NCBI RefSeq assembly: GCF_000157895.3
Contig: NC_022663.1
Span: forward strand, 124,001-188,000
Length of the DNA stretch: 64,000 nucleotides
Direction of reading: 5' to 3'
Source: Mycobacterium kansasii ATCC 12478
Lineage (GTDB): Bacteria; Actinomycetota; Actinomycetes; Mycobacteriales; Mycobacteriaceae
This document shows positions 1-8,571 of this stretch, in pieces (position 1 is the stretch's first letter; the number at the start of each line of letters is the position of its first letter). The notes beneath the pieces are model-generated. The model was given only the letters and a program-made list of their open reading frames with translations. It was not told the DNA's origin and did not search any database. Position numbers and translations under genes: made by a program.

Positions 1-557
1 CCGAAATCTGGGAAGTGTTCACCCTGCAACCGGGTCCGGGCGGAGCCTTCACCGGCGAATTTACCGCCACGACCAGCAATAATTGCGTGGGCAAGCACAC
101 CGTGACCTTCACCCGCACCGGCGACGTCGACCTCAACAGCCTTCCCGACCCGGCCGCCCTGCCGCCGCGGGTGGTGTCGCCAGCCGAGGCGCTGCGTGGC
201 AGCTACCACGAGAAGCGAACCTTCAGGATCGGACGCATCACGCAGGAGACCGACTACGCGGTAACTACCCACTGTCTACGTACCGGCGACCGGTGCATGA
301 GTTTCTTCCACGCGCCATCGGGTGCGGTGGAACCGTTGGTGTTCGGTGACGGCAACTGGGCCTTGAACACCGAGTCCGACACCGTGTGCCCGGGCAGAAA
401 CACCCCGATGCATGTGAAAAAGACTGGCCAGTACCCGCTGCCTCAACCACCACAGGATCCGATCGCATTGCTCAGCGGGCAGGGTAAACAGGAACAGACC
501 CAGTCCTGTTCAGTCAATGTAGATTTCGACGAAACATTCACGCGCACCGGCGATTAG
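1..557 (+). CDS. Receptor Ser/Thr protein kinase, C-terminal sensor fragment (5' end outside window)
   Basis: This is the last ~184 residues of a protein that begins before the window; the reading frame is open from base 3. It matches the C-terminal outer domain of the two complete kinases downstream. Shared elements are VTFTRTGDV, VNSLPDPAALP-like and SPAEALRG segments, a TxCLRxGDRCMS core, YPLPQP and a terminal DFDETFTRTGD. Conserved Cys residues suggest disulfides outside the cell. Its sequence is closer to the third copy (2579-4486) than to the second. The kinase domain is not visible here, so calling it a kinase rests on the paralogy. Confidence 0.8.
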   Translation, partial: EIWEVFTLQPGPGGAFTGEFTATTSNNCVGKHTVTFTRTGDVDLNSLPDPAALPPRVVSPAEALRGSYHEKRTFRIGRITQETDYAVTTHCLRTGDRCMSFFHAPSGAVEPLVFGDGNWALNTESDTVCPGRNTPMHVKKTGQYPLPQPPQDPIALLSGQGKQEQTQSCSVNVDFDETFTRTGD

Positions 558-692
558 AGACAACACCCGGCCTGCTCTCCGAAGTGCGAAGCGCCGAAAA
601 CGCAACGTTGCCAGTCCCGGGTCCGGCGAGCGACAGCCGTGGCCGGCGACGGCGATGGCCCAGAATGTGCGGTTGGGCCGAGTTGCCGCACC

Positions 693-705
693 TACGATTT
701 GGCCA
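693..705 (+). promoter_or_regulatory. Predicted leaderless promoter (-10 TACGAT) of kinase 2
   Basis: TACGAT at 693-698 fits the mycobacterial TANNNT -10 hexamer. It sits exactly 7 nt before the A of the ATG at 705, the spacing expected when transcription starts on the start codon. No Shine-Dalgarno sequence precedes the ATG. The same block (ctacgatttggc) precedes the next kinase gene. Confidence 0.55.
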
Positions 706-2528
706 TGGCGCTTGAGGTCGGCCAGGTGTTCGCCGGATACACGATCCTGCGGGTACTGGGCGCGGGCGGAATGGGTCACGTGTATCTGGCGGCGCACCCG
801 CGCCTGCCGCGCGAAGATGCGCTCAAGGTGTTGCCCGCGGAGTTGACCGATGATCCTCAGTATCGGGCGCGGTTTATGCGTGAGGCTGAGTTGGCGGCCG
901 TCTTGTCTCATCCGCACATCGTGGGGATTCACGACCGCGGTGAATACCACAGTCATCTGTGGATCTCGATGGAATATGTGGCCGGCACCGACGCGGGACG
1001 TCTGTTACGTGAGCACTGCCCTGCCGGGATGCCGGTCGATGAGGCGCTGTCGATCATCACCGCGGTCGCCTCGGCGCTGGATTACGCGCATCATCGTGGG
1101 TTACTGCACCGCGATGTCAAGCCGGCCAACATCTTGTTGACCGGACCCGACGGAGGGCCGGGACGGGTCTTCTTAGCTGATTTCGGCATCGCACGGCGCA
1201 TCGATGACGCAGCCGGGTTGACCCGGACCAACATGGCGGTGGGCACAGTGGCCTACGCGTCGCCCGAGCAGCTGATGGGTAAACCGATCGACGGGCGTGC
1301 CGATCAATATTCGTTGGCCTGCACCGCTTTTCAGCTGCTAACCGGGGCGCCGCCGTATGGCGGTTCCAACCTCGCGGTGGTGATCGGCCAACATGTCAGC
1401 GCCGCACCGCCCTCGATCGGCGCCTACCATCCGGAGTTGACCGGGCTCGATCCGGTGTTCACCACCGCATTGGCCAAGGAGCCGGCAAAGCGGTTCAGCA
1501 GCTGTGGGGAATTTGCCGACCAACTGAGCCGGCACCTCGACGGCGCTTCCAGACTCATTCAAGCCGGTGTTGACGCGCCGTCCGCGGCGCCGGCTCGGCA
1601 GCGCCGGGCGGCGCGCCCCGGCGTCTTGATAAGCACGCTGCTGGGCCTCGCATTGTTGGTTGCTGGTGGCGTATTTGCCGGCGCAAAGCTCACTCGGGAT
1701 CGCAATCCCGTCGCGACGGCGGGTCCCCTCAGCGGTATCTTTCGGAGCGACTTCGGTGCAATCACCGGACCCGACACTGCCCCGGACCCGGCTGATGCGG
1801 CGACACTGACGGCCACGTACGGGCTCCGCTCGGTGTGTCGCTCCACCAAGTGCGTGGCGACGGCGTCACGCCTTAGCGGCGCACCCGTGACGGCACCGAC
1901 GCTGGTGTTCGACCAGGTGGGCGGGCGATGGGTGGCCGTGGTCCTCGGCTCAGATCAATGCCGAGGCGCCGCAGCCGAATTCTGGCAGGTGGTCACGCTG
2001 CAACCACGTCCCGACGGCACTCTCATCGGCGAATACACCGCGATCTCCGGCGGTGCCTGTGCCGACAAACGAACGGTGACGTTCACCCGAACCGGAGAGC
2101 TAGACGTCAACAGCCTCCCCGACCCGGCCGGTCAACCACCCCGGCTGGCGTCGCCGGCCGAGGCGCTGCGCGGCCGATATCAGCTCACGCGAACGTTCAA
2201 CGACGGGACGCCGCAACGCCAGTCATATCTCACTGTCCGTACCGACTGCCTACGCAGCGGCGATCGGTGTATCAGCTACTTTCACGGGCCGACGGGCGGC
2301 CTACCCCTGGTATTTAGCGGCGGCAACTGGACCGTGGACGTCGAGGACGACAGCACGTGCGCGGCATCGGGCGACACTTCGCGGGTGAAAATCACCGCAC
2401 GGTATTCGCTGCCGCAACCAGCCCAGGATCCCATCAGGCTGCTCACCGGACACGGTCACCAGCAACAAACCGGCTCGTGCGCAATCGACGCGGATTTCGA
2501 TGAAACGTTCAAGCGCGCCGGGGATTGA
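705..2528 (+). CDS. Transmembrane Ser/Thr protein kinase with two-lobed extracellular domain
   Basis: A PknB-family receptor kinase of 607 aa. The N-terminal kinase domain (about 10-270) has the glycine loop LGAGGMG at 18-24, the ATP-binding Lys41 in ALKVLP, the catalytic loop HRDVKPAN with Asp137, and DFG at 159-161. A single transmembrane helix lies at about 306-328, followed by ~280 outer residues. These form two related lobes (one around CVATASRLSG/GGRWVAV, the other around TDCLRSGDRC/GGNW) with paired Cys. It probably senses an envelope signal and phosphorylates cytosolic targets; ligand and substrate are unknown. ATG 705 is preferred over the upstream in-frame ATG at 639 because it matches the paralog start and the leaderless promoter. 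It is the second of at least three tandem copies. Confidence 0.9.
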   Translation: MALEVGQVFAGYTILRVLGAGGMGHVYLAAHPRLPREDALKVLPAELTDDPQYRARFMREAELAAVLSHPHIVGIHDRGEYHSHLWISMEYVAGTDAGRLLREHCPAGMPVDEALSIITAVASALDYAHHRGLLHRDVKPANILLTGPDGGPGRVFLADFGIARRIDDAAGLTRTNMAVGTVAYASPEQLMGKPIDGRADQYSLACTAFQLLTGAPPYGGSNLAVVIGQHVSAAPPSIGAYHPELTGLDPVFTTALAKEPAKRFSSCGEFADQLSRHLDGASRLIQAGVDAPSAAPARQRRAARPGVLISTLLGLALLVAGGVFAGAKLTRDRNPVATAGPLSGIFRSDFGAITGPDTAPDPADAATLTATYGLRSVCRSTKCVATASRLSGAPVTAPTLVFDQVGGRWVAVVLGSDQCRGAAAEFWQVVTLQPRPDGTLIGEYTAISGGACADKRTVTFTRTGELDVNSLPDPAGQPPRLASPAEALRGRYQLTRTFNDGTPQRQSYLTVRTDCLRSGDRCISYFHGPTGGLPLVFSGGNWTVDVEDDSTCAASGDTSRVKITARYSLPQPAQDPIRLLTGHGHQQQTGSCAIDADFDETFKRAGD

Positions 2529-2566
2529 CGAACGCGAATTCCGAGTGCCGCTGAACAGCCACGCTC

Positions 2567-2579
2567 TACGATTTGGCAA
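2567..2579 (+). promoter_or_regulatory. Predicted leaderless promoter (-10 TACGAT) of kinase 3
   Basis: TACGAT at 2567-2572 lies 7 nt before the ATG at 2579, the same sequence and spacing as for the preceding kinase gene. There is no Shine-Dalgarno sequence. The gap to the previous stop codon is only 50 bp, so each array copy seems to carry its own promoter. Confidence 0.55.
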
Positions 2580-4486
2580 TGTCGCTCGAGGTTGGTCAGG
2601 TGTTCGCCGGGTACACGGTCCTGCGGGTGCTGGGCGCGGGCGGGATGGGCCGAGTGTATTTGGCGAGACATCCGCGGTTGCCGCGCGAGGATGCGCTCAA
2701 GGTATTGCCGTCGGATTTGACTACCGACGCAGAGTATCGAGCGCGGTTCTTGCGTGAGGCTGACCTGGCGGCCGGTTTGTCGCATCCGCATATCGTGAGA
2801 ATTCACGATCGCGGCGAAGAAGACGGCCACCTTTGGATCTCGATGGATTACGTGGCCGGCATTGACCTCGGCCGGCTGTTGCAAGACAGCTATCCGGGCG
2901 GGATGCCCCTCGACGAGGTGGTGCCGATCATTACCGCGGTCGCCTCGGCCTTGGATTATTCGCATCATCGTGGGCTGTTGCACCGTGACGTCAAGCCGGC
3001 CAATATCTTGTTGGCCGAACCCGACGGGCAGGCACCGCGGGTTTTCCTGGCCGATTTCGGCATCGCCCGGCCCATCGAGGACGCGACACGGTTGACCGCG
3101 ACCGACATGATGGTCGGCACTGCGGCCTACGCGGCACCGGAGCAGTTGAAGGGTGCGAGCGTCGACGGGTGTGCCGATCAATATGCCTTGGCCTGCACCG
3201 CATTTCAGCTTCTGACCGGCATGCCGCCCTATGCGGGTTCCAATTCCGCGGTGGTGATCACCAAGCATCTCAGCGCGCCATCGCCCTCGATCGGGGCCTA
3301 CCACCCTCTGTTGGCCGGGCTGGACCCGGTTTTTGCCAAGGCGTTGGCCAAAGACCCATCTCACCGGTTCAGCAGCTGCGGGGAGTTTGCCGAGCACTTG
3401 GGCCGGCAGCTGGGCCCGGGTCTCTCGTCGGCTGTTGCGATTCCATTCCCGGACACCCAGCCCGAGATCGACGTAACTGCGCCCGCGAGAACCGCGCCGG
3501 CACGACCCACCGGGAGGGCGGTGCGACGGCATCCCGGTTTCCTGATCGGCGCAGTCGCGAGCATCGTGTTGCTCGTCGCCGGTGGGATCTTCGCGATCGT
3601 GAAGCTCACCCGGCATCACCAAACGGCCGGTGCACCCCATAGCGCCTCCACGCCAACCAATCCCGCGCCCGCGGCCGCCAACACCGGGCCGTTCACCGGT
3701 GTCTACCGAGTCCAGTTCGGCCCGGTCACCAAACTCGCCGAAGCCCCGGCGCCCGGCGCAATGCAGTCAACGGATACCTACGCCATCCGCTCCATGTGCG
3801 GGTCGGCCGGGTGCGTGGCGACCGCGACCCGCTTGAGCGGAGAAGTCCGGCTCGCGCCGAGCACGGTATTCGACGAAGTCGGCGGCCGATGGGTGGCCGT
3901 AACCATCGGATCAGCAAAGTGTCGAGATTCGGCGTCCCGGATGTGGGAGGTGTTCACGCTACAACCCGGACCCAACGGCACGTTCACCGGCGAATATCGC
4001 GGTGCTGCAAGCAATTCCTGCGCCGAGAAGCGAACCGTAACCTTCACCCGCACCGGAGACGTCGACGTCAACAGCCTCCCCGACCCGGCCGCTCTGCCGG
4101 CACGAGTCGTGTCGCCGGCCGAGGCGCTGCACGGCCGCTACCACATCACGCGAAACTTCAGCACGACAATGCCGCAACAGCAGCAAGACGAGACCGTCAC
4201 CACCGACTGCCTGCGCAGCGGCGATCAGTGCATGAGCTATTTCTACTCCCCAACAAGCGACACGCCGCTGGTCTTCAGCGACGGCAACTGGATTTTGGAC
4301 CTCGAACACGAAGAAAACGTTCCGGGCTGCATCAGCCTCTACGTGAAAACCACCGGACAGTATCCGCTGCCGCAACCAATGCAGGACCCGATCACACGGC
4401 TCACCGGCCACGGCCGCCATCAACAGTCCGGGTCGTGCGCAGTCAGCGTCGATTTTGACGAAACGCTAACGCGCACCGGAGACTAA
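2579..4486 (+). CDS. Transmembrane Ser/Thr protein kinase with two-lobed extracellular domain (third tandem copy)
   Basis: A 635-aa paralog of the preceding kinase with the same layout. The kinase domain has LGAGGMG, Lys41 in ALKVLP, HRDVKPAN with Asp137 and DFGIA at 159. A Pro/Ala-rich juxtamembrane linker precedes one transmembrane helix at about 321-343 (VASIVLLVAGGIFAIV). The Cys-containing two-lobed outer domain ends in DFDETLTRTGD. All catalytic residues are present, so it should be an active receptor kinase. A TTG-initiated start two codons upstream (2573) is possible, but ATG 2579 fits the leaderless promoter and aligns with the paralog. Confidence 0.9.
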   Translation: MSLEVGQVFAGYTVLRVLGAGGMGRVYLARHPRLPREDALKVLPSDLTTDAEYRARFLREADLAAGLSHPHIVRIHDRGEEDGHLWISMDYVAGIDLGRLLQDSYPGGMPLDEVVPIITAVASALDYSHHRGLLHRDVKPANILLAEPDGQAPRVFLADFGIARPIEDATRLTATDMMVGTAAYAAPEQLKGASVDGCADQYALACTAFQLLTGMPPYAGSNSAVVITKHLSAPSPSIGAYHPLLAGLDPVFAKALAKDPSHRFSSCGEFAEHLGRQLGPGLSSAVAIPFPDTQPEIDVTAPARTAPARPTGRAVRRHPGFLIGAVASIVLLVAGGIFAIVKLTRHHQTAGAPHSASTPTNPAPAAANTGPFTGVYRVQFGPVTKLAEAPAPGAMQSTDTYAIRSMCGSAGCVATATRLSGEVRLAPSTVFDEVGGRWVAVTIGSAKCRDSASRMWEVFTLQPGPNGTFTGEYRGAASNSCAEKRTVTFTRTGDVDVNSLPDPAALPARVVSPAEALHGRYHITRNFSTTMPQQQQDETVTTDCLRSGDQCMSYFYSPTSDTPLVFSDGNWILDLEHEENVPGCISLYVKTTGQYPLPQPMQDPITRLTGHGRHQQSGSCAVSVDFDETLTRTGD

Positions 4487-4768
4487 CCTCAGGGCCGTTG
4501 GTTGCCGGTGCCCACCGTTCGACTTGTCGAGTATCGCCGGTGAGGCATGAGTCTGGTGACGATACCCCGGCCGGGAATGTCGCTAGGGCGGTGATCAGCC
4601 AGCCATCCGCAGCCGGCACGGCAATCTGGGCAAGACCGGTCGACATCCCGGAATTGAAATCGTCGCCTAAGGTGTGATCCATGCCTGGCAGCTGGCTGGT
4701 TGACGGTGCTCGCAGTGTCAGTTCCGGGAGTCGGCGGTTAGCACGGACCTGACACGAGGTAGCCGGCC
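4487..4768. other. Intergenic region between kinase array and modC
   Basis: No gene is supported here. On the minus strand an open frame runs from an ATG at 4682 into the 3' end of the kinase gene (stop at 4443). It begins MDHTLGDDF and has no recognised family, so it could be a relic or chance. In M. tuberculosis modB occupies this place, but no modB coding sequence is visible. Confidence 0.4.
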
Positions 4769-5866
4769 ATGAGCGGGTTGCAACTTCGCGCGGTCGTGAC
4801 GGACCGCGGTCTGGACGTGGAGTTCGTCGTCTCGGCGGGAGAGGTGCTGGCGATACTCGGCCCCAACGGCGCCGGCAAATCCACCGCACTTCATGTCATT
4901 GCCGGGCTGGTTCGCCCTGACATGGGTCTGGTGCGTGTCGGAGCCCGGGTGTTGACCGACACCGCGGCCGGGATCGAGGTGGCCACACACGACCGCCGGG
5001 TGGGGCTGCTCCTGCAGGAACCGCTGCTGTTTCCGCACCTGAGCGTGGCCGCCAACGTGGTCTTCGGACCGTTCAGCCGTCGCGGGATGTTCCGGTTCGG
5101 TCATTCCCGGCGCAGGGAGTCGGCGCTGCGCTGGTTGAGTGAGGTGGAGGCCGCGCAATTCGCTGACCGCAAGCCGCGGCAGCTATCCGGGGGTCAGGCC
5201 CAGCGGGTGGCCATTGCGCGTGCACTGGCGGCGGAACCTGATGTACTGCTGCTCGACGAGCCGCTGACCGGACTGGATGTGACCGCGGCCGCGGCGATAC
5301 GGGCGGTGTTGCGGGGCGTGGTTGCCGACACCGGCTGCGCCGTGGTTCTGATAACCCACGACCTGCTGGATGTGTTTGCGCTGGCTGATCGGGTGATGGT
5401 GATCGAGTCCGGGAAGATCTCCGAGATCGGTCCGGTGGCCGAGGTGCTTGCCACGCCCCGGAGCCATTTCGGGGCCCGCATCGCGGGCATCAACCTGGTC
5501 AGCGGGACCATCGGCGCCGACGGCGCACTGCACAGCTCGAGCGGCGCCGTTTGGCATGGGATCGCGGCACAAGATCTCACCGGTGGCCGCGACGCCGTCG
5601 CGGTGTTCGCGCCGACAGCGGTAGCCGTGCACCTGGAACGGCCGCATGGCAGCCCCCGCAACACCGTCGAAGTGACCGTGACGGAGTTGCAGACCCGCGG
5701 CTCCGGGGTCCTGGTGCGCGGTCCGGATCAGCCCGACGGCGCCCCCGGGCTGGCCGCCAGCATCACCGCCGATGCCGCGGCGGAGCTGCGGCTGACGCCT
5801 GGGACGCGCGTGTGGTACAGCATCAAGGCGCATGAAGTGGCGCTGCACCCGGCTGCTCGCCGATGA
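4769..5866 (+). CDS. modC: Molybdate ABC transporter ATP-binding protein ModC
   Basis: The cytosolic ATPase of the molybdate importer, 365 aa. Walker A GPNGAGKST is at 31-39, the Q-loop region reads LLQEPLLFPHL, the ABC signature is LSGGQAQRVAIARAL, Walker B is LLLDEP, and the switch His is in LITHD. The last ~110 residues form a TOBE/Mop-type molybdate-binding domain typical of ModC. The ATG is preceded by GAGG. apa follows downstream, as in M. tuberculosis (Rv1859-Rv1860). The partners modA and modB are not immediately upstream; a kinase array is there instead. The ModC call is strong from domains plus synteny. Confidence 0.9.
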   Translation: MSGLQLRAVVTDRGLDVEFVVSAGEVLAILGPNGAGKSTALHVIAGLVRPDMGLVRVGARVLTDTAAGIEVATHDRRVGLLLQEPLLFPHLSVAANVVFGPFSRRGMFRFGHSRRRESALRWLSEVEAAQFADRKPRQLSGGQAQRVAIARALAAEPDVLLLDEPLTGLDVTAAAAIRAVLRGVVADTGCAVVLITHDLLDVFALADRVMVIESGKISEIGPVAEVLATPRSHFGARIAGINLVSGTIGADGALHSSSGAVWHGIAAQDLTGGRDAVAVFAPTAVAVHLERPHGSPRNTVEVTVTELQTRGSGVLVRGPDQPDGAPGLAASITADAAAELRLTPGTRVWYSIKAHEVALHPAARR

Positions 5867-5951
5867 GCCGATAGGAGCTGCCGATCACGAACGGTGCCGA
5901 CACCGGCAGGCCATCCTTGCTTCATGACGGCAACACGGTAGGTTCGTCGCC

Positions 5952-7013
5952 ATGCATCAGGTGGACTCCAACACGAGCCGTCGCAACGGACTGTGGGCAA
6001 CGCTGGCGATCGCCACCGTAAGCAGCGTCGGCGCGCTCACCATCGCGCTGCCGGCGACCTCCAACGCCGACCCGGAGCCGGTACCCGCGCCGGCCACCAC
6101 GACAGCGGTCGCGCCCCCCTCGACCACCGCGGCGTCGCCCGCGCCCGCACCAGCGACGCCGCCACCGGGAACCACCAGCACGCCTGCGGCGCAGCCGGCC
6201 GATCCGAATGCGGCACCGCCGCCGGCCGACCCCAACGCACCGCCCCCACCCGTTGCCGACCCCAATGCACCGCCCCCACCCGTTGTCGACCCCAATGCAC
6301 CGCCAATACCTGTTGCCGACCCGAATGCACCGGAACCCGCCCGGATCACCAATGCCGTCGGCGGATTCAGCTTCATCCTGCCCCCGGGCTGGGTGGAGTC
6401 AGACGCTTCCCATCTCGATTACGGGTCGGCGCTGCTCAGCAAGGCAACCGGGGAGCCACCTATGCCCGGGCAGGCACCGCCGGTCGCCAACGACACTCGT
6501 ATCGTGATGGGCCGGCTGGACCAACGGCTTTACGCCAGCGCCGAAACCACCAATCCCAAGGCCGCGGTCCGGTTGGGCTCGGACATGGGTGAGTTCTTTA
6601 TGCCGTACCCAGGCACCCGAATCAACCAGGAAACGGTTCCGCTCAACGCCAACGGGGTGTCCGGAAGCGCGTCGTATTACGAAGTCAAATTCAGCGATCC
6701 GGCAAAGCCGAACGGCCAGATCTGGACCGGGGTGATCGGTACGCCTGCGGGGACGACGCCCAATGCCGGGCCTCCGCAGCGCTGGTTCGTGGTGTGGCTG
6801 GGGACTTCGAACAACCCGGTGGACAAGGGCGCGGCAAAGGCTCTCGCCGAGTCGATCCGTCCCTGGACACCCCCGCCGGCGCCCGCGCCCGCTCCGGCTC
6901 CGGGCGAGCCGGCGCCGGAGCCGGGTGCGCCCGCGCCCGCACCGGTTCAGGCTCCGGCCGCGGGAGTGACGCCGACCCTCTCCCCGACACCGCGGCGGAC
7001 CCAACCGGCGTAA
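5952..7013 (+). CDS. apa: Alanine/proline-rich secreted antigen Apa (45/47 kDa antigen)
   Basis: A secreted mycobacterial glycoprotein of 353 aa. An N-terminal signal sequence (hydrophobic stretch about 14-33, cleavage near TSNADPEP) leads into a Pro/Ala/Thr-rich region, the type that is O-mannosylated in M. tuberculosis Apa. About five DPNAPPPP-type repeats follow at roughly 83-125. A globular domain (about 135-300, FSFILPPGWVESDASHLDYGSALL) precedes a second Pro/Ala-rich tail. Apa is described as a fibronectin-binding adhesin. Position after modC matches Rv1860. A TAGGTT element 8 nt upstream of the ATG might give a leaderless transcript. Confidence 0.93.
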   Translation: MHQVDSNTSRRNGLWATLAIATVSSVGALTIALPATSNADPEPVPAPATTTAVAPPSTTAASPAPAPATPPPGTTSTPAAQPADPNAAPPPADPNAPPPPVADPNAPPPPVVDPNAPPIPVADPNAPEPARITNAVGGFSFILPPGWVESDASHLDYGSALLSKATGEPPMPGQAPPVANDTRIVMGRLDQRLYASAETTNPKAAVRLGSDMGEFFMPYPGTRINQETVPLNANGVSGSASYYEVKFSDPAKPNGQIWTGVIGTPAGTTPNAGPPQRWFVVWLGTSNNPVDKGAAKALAESIRPWTPPPAPAPAPAPGEPAPEPGAPAPAPVQAPAAGVTPTLSPTPRRTQPA

Positions 7014-7137
7014 CCGGCAGTCGCGAAGCGCATATCCGCCTCGCTTGGCCGGATGTCGCGAAGTCGACCATTCCCATCGCCGCGCGAACCGGGTATACCG
7101 AGATTACGGTCCAGCAGTCGAGTTGGGCTCTGCCGGT

Positions 7138-7175
7138 GATGAGCCGATGATGAGCCGATGATCAGCCGATGATGA
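7138..7175 (+). repeat. 11-bp direct repeat (about 3.4 copies) upstream of small membrane protein gene
   Basis: The unit gatgagccgat is repeated head to tail at 7138, 7149 and 7160 (third copy with one change) plus a partial copy at 7171. It ends just before the Shine-Dalgarno sequence AAGGAG at 7177-7182 of the next gene. Copy-number change here would alter the 5' untranslated region only. Confidence 0.8.
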
Positions 7176-7188
7176 CAAGGAGATCCCG

Positions 7189-7488
7189 ATGGGTGTCATG
7201 GCAGCAACCGAGTTTCTGGCCCGTTCGACGACGCTGACCAGCGTCGGCTGGATCGGCTATATCATCATCGGCGCCATCGCGGGCTGGATCGCGGGCAAGA
7301 TCGTCAAAGGATCGGGATCCGGCATCTTGATGAACATCGTCATCGGCATCGTAGGAGCGCTGGTCGGCGGCTTCCTGCTGAGTTTCTTCGTCGATACGGC
7401 AGCAGGCGGCTGGTGGTTCACCCTGTTCACCGCAATTCTGGGCTCGGTGATCCTGCTCTGGCTAGTCGGCATGGTGCAGAAGCGTTAA
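7189..7488 (+). CDS. Small GlsB/YeaQ/YmgE-family membrane protein (Rv1861-like)
   Basis: A 99-aa inner-membrane protein with three predicted helices. The diagnostic GWIGYIIIGAIAGWIAGKIVKG is followed by a Gly-rich turn (GSGSGILMNIVIGIVGALVGGFLL) and a C-terminal helix with FTAILGSVILLWLVG. This fold is the transglycosylase-associated protein family; the name is historical and no enzyme activity is shown. AAGGAG 6-7 nt upstream supports ATG 7189, though the second ATG (7198) is possible. It lies between apa and adhA as in M. tuberculosis. Confidence 0.85.
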   Translation: MGVMAATEFLARSTTLTSVGWIGYIIIGAIAGWIAGKIVKGSGSGILMNIVIGIVGALVGGFLLSFFVDTAAGGWWFTLFTAILGSVILLWLVGMVQKR

Positions 7489-7536
7489 CAGCAGCTAACC
7501 CGTTGCGGCCGTGGCGGATTGCGGCATGATGAGGTG

Positions 7537-8565
7537 ATGTCCGCACCGGCGAGCACCCCGACGATGACGGCCTGGCAGGTACGCCGGCCCGGTCCGATGG
7601 ACAGCAGCCCGCTCGAGCGGGTCAGCACCGAGATGCCGCGGCCTGGGCCGGCTGAACTGCTCGTTGCGGTGCACGCGTGCGGGGTATGCCGCACCGATCT
7701 GCACGTCGCCGAGGGCGATCTTGCCGTGCACCGCGAACGTGTGACTCCCGGACATGAGGTGGTAGGGGAGGTCATCGAGGTGGGCGCCGATGCCGGCGAC
7801 GAGTTCCAGGTCGGCGACCGGGTTGGTATCGCTTGGTTACGCCACACCTGCGGAGTGTGCAAGTACTGCCTCAGGGGCGACGAGAATCTGTGTCCGAAGT
7901 CGCGCTACACCGGCTGGGACGCCGACGGCGGATACGCCGAATTCACCACCGTTCCAGCGGCTTTCGCGCACCACCTGCCCAGCGGCTACAGCGACAGCGA
8001 GCTTGCGCCGCTATTGTGTGCCGGCATCATCGGCTACCGCTCACTGTTGCGGGCGGAGCTGCCGGCCGGCGGTCGGCTGGGTCTTTACGGCTTCGGCGGC
8101 AGCGCCCATATCACCGCGCAGGTCGCGCTGGCCCAGGGTGCCGAGGTGCACGTGATGACCCGCGGAGCGCAAGCGCGCCGGCTGGCGCTCGAGCTCGGCG
8201 CCGCCTCGGCCCAAGGGGCCGCCGATCCGCCCCCGGTACCGCTGGACGCTGCCATTCTGTTCGCTCCGGTCGGCGACCTGGTGCTGCCCGCCTGCGCGGC
8301 TCTGGACCGGGGCGGTACTTTGGCGATCGCCGGCATCCACCTCAGCGATATCCCGGCCCTGAACTACCAGCGGCACCTATTTCAGGAGCGCCAGATCCGG
8401 TCGGTCACTTCGAACACCCGGGCCGACGCGCGTGCGTTTCTCGACTTCGCGACGCACCATCACATCCAGGTCACCACTCCGGAATACCCGTTGGGGCAAG
8501 CGGATCGTGCGCTGAGCGACCTCAGCTCCGGACGCATCGCGGGTGCAGCCGTCCTGCTGGTCTAA
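7537..8565 (+). CDS. adhA: Zinc-dependent alcohol dehydrogenase AdhA
   Basis: A medium-chain dehydrogenase/reductase that oxidises alcohols with NAD(P). Catalytic zinc ligands are in CGVCRTDLH and GHEVVGEV. The structural zinc cluster is CGVCKYCLRGDENLC. The Rossmann domain has an atypical loop, GFGGSAHI, in place of GxGxxG. Length is 342 aa from ATG 7537; ATGs at 7519 and 7564 are also in frame and no convincing Shine-Dalgarno sequence decides between them. Its place after Rv1861 corresponds to adhA (Rv1862). Confidence 0.85.
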   Translation: MSAPASTPTMTAWQVRRPGPMDSSPLERVSTEMPRPGPAELLVAVHACGVCRTDLHVAEGDLAVHRERVTPGHEVVGEVIEVGADAGDEFQVGDRVGIAWLRHTCGVCKYCLRGDENLCPKSRYTGWDADGGYAEFTTVPAAFAHHLPSGYSDSELAPLLCAGIIGYRSLLRAELPAGGRLGLYGFGGSAHITAQVALAQGAEVHVMTRGAQARRLALELGAASAQGAADPPPVPLDAAILFAPVGDLVLPACAALDRGGTLAIAGIHLSDIPALNYQRHLFQERQIRSVTSNTRADARAFLDFATHHHIQVTTPEYPLGQADRALSDLSSGRIAGAAVLLV

Positions 8566-8571
8566 CCGGGT

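Noticed and set aside
2456..3640. 394-aa minus-strand frame in the kinase array
   Set aside because: Antisense shadow of the third kinase gene with no recognisable motif.
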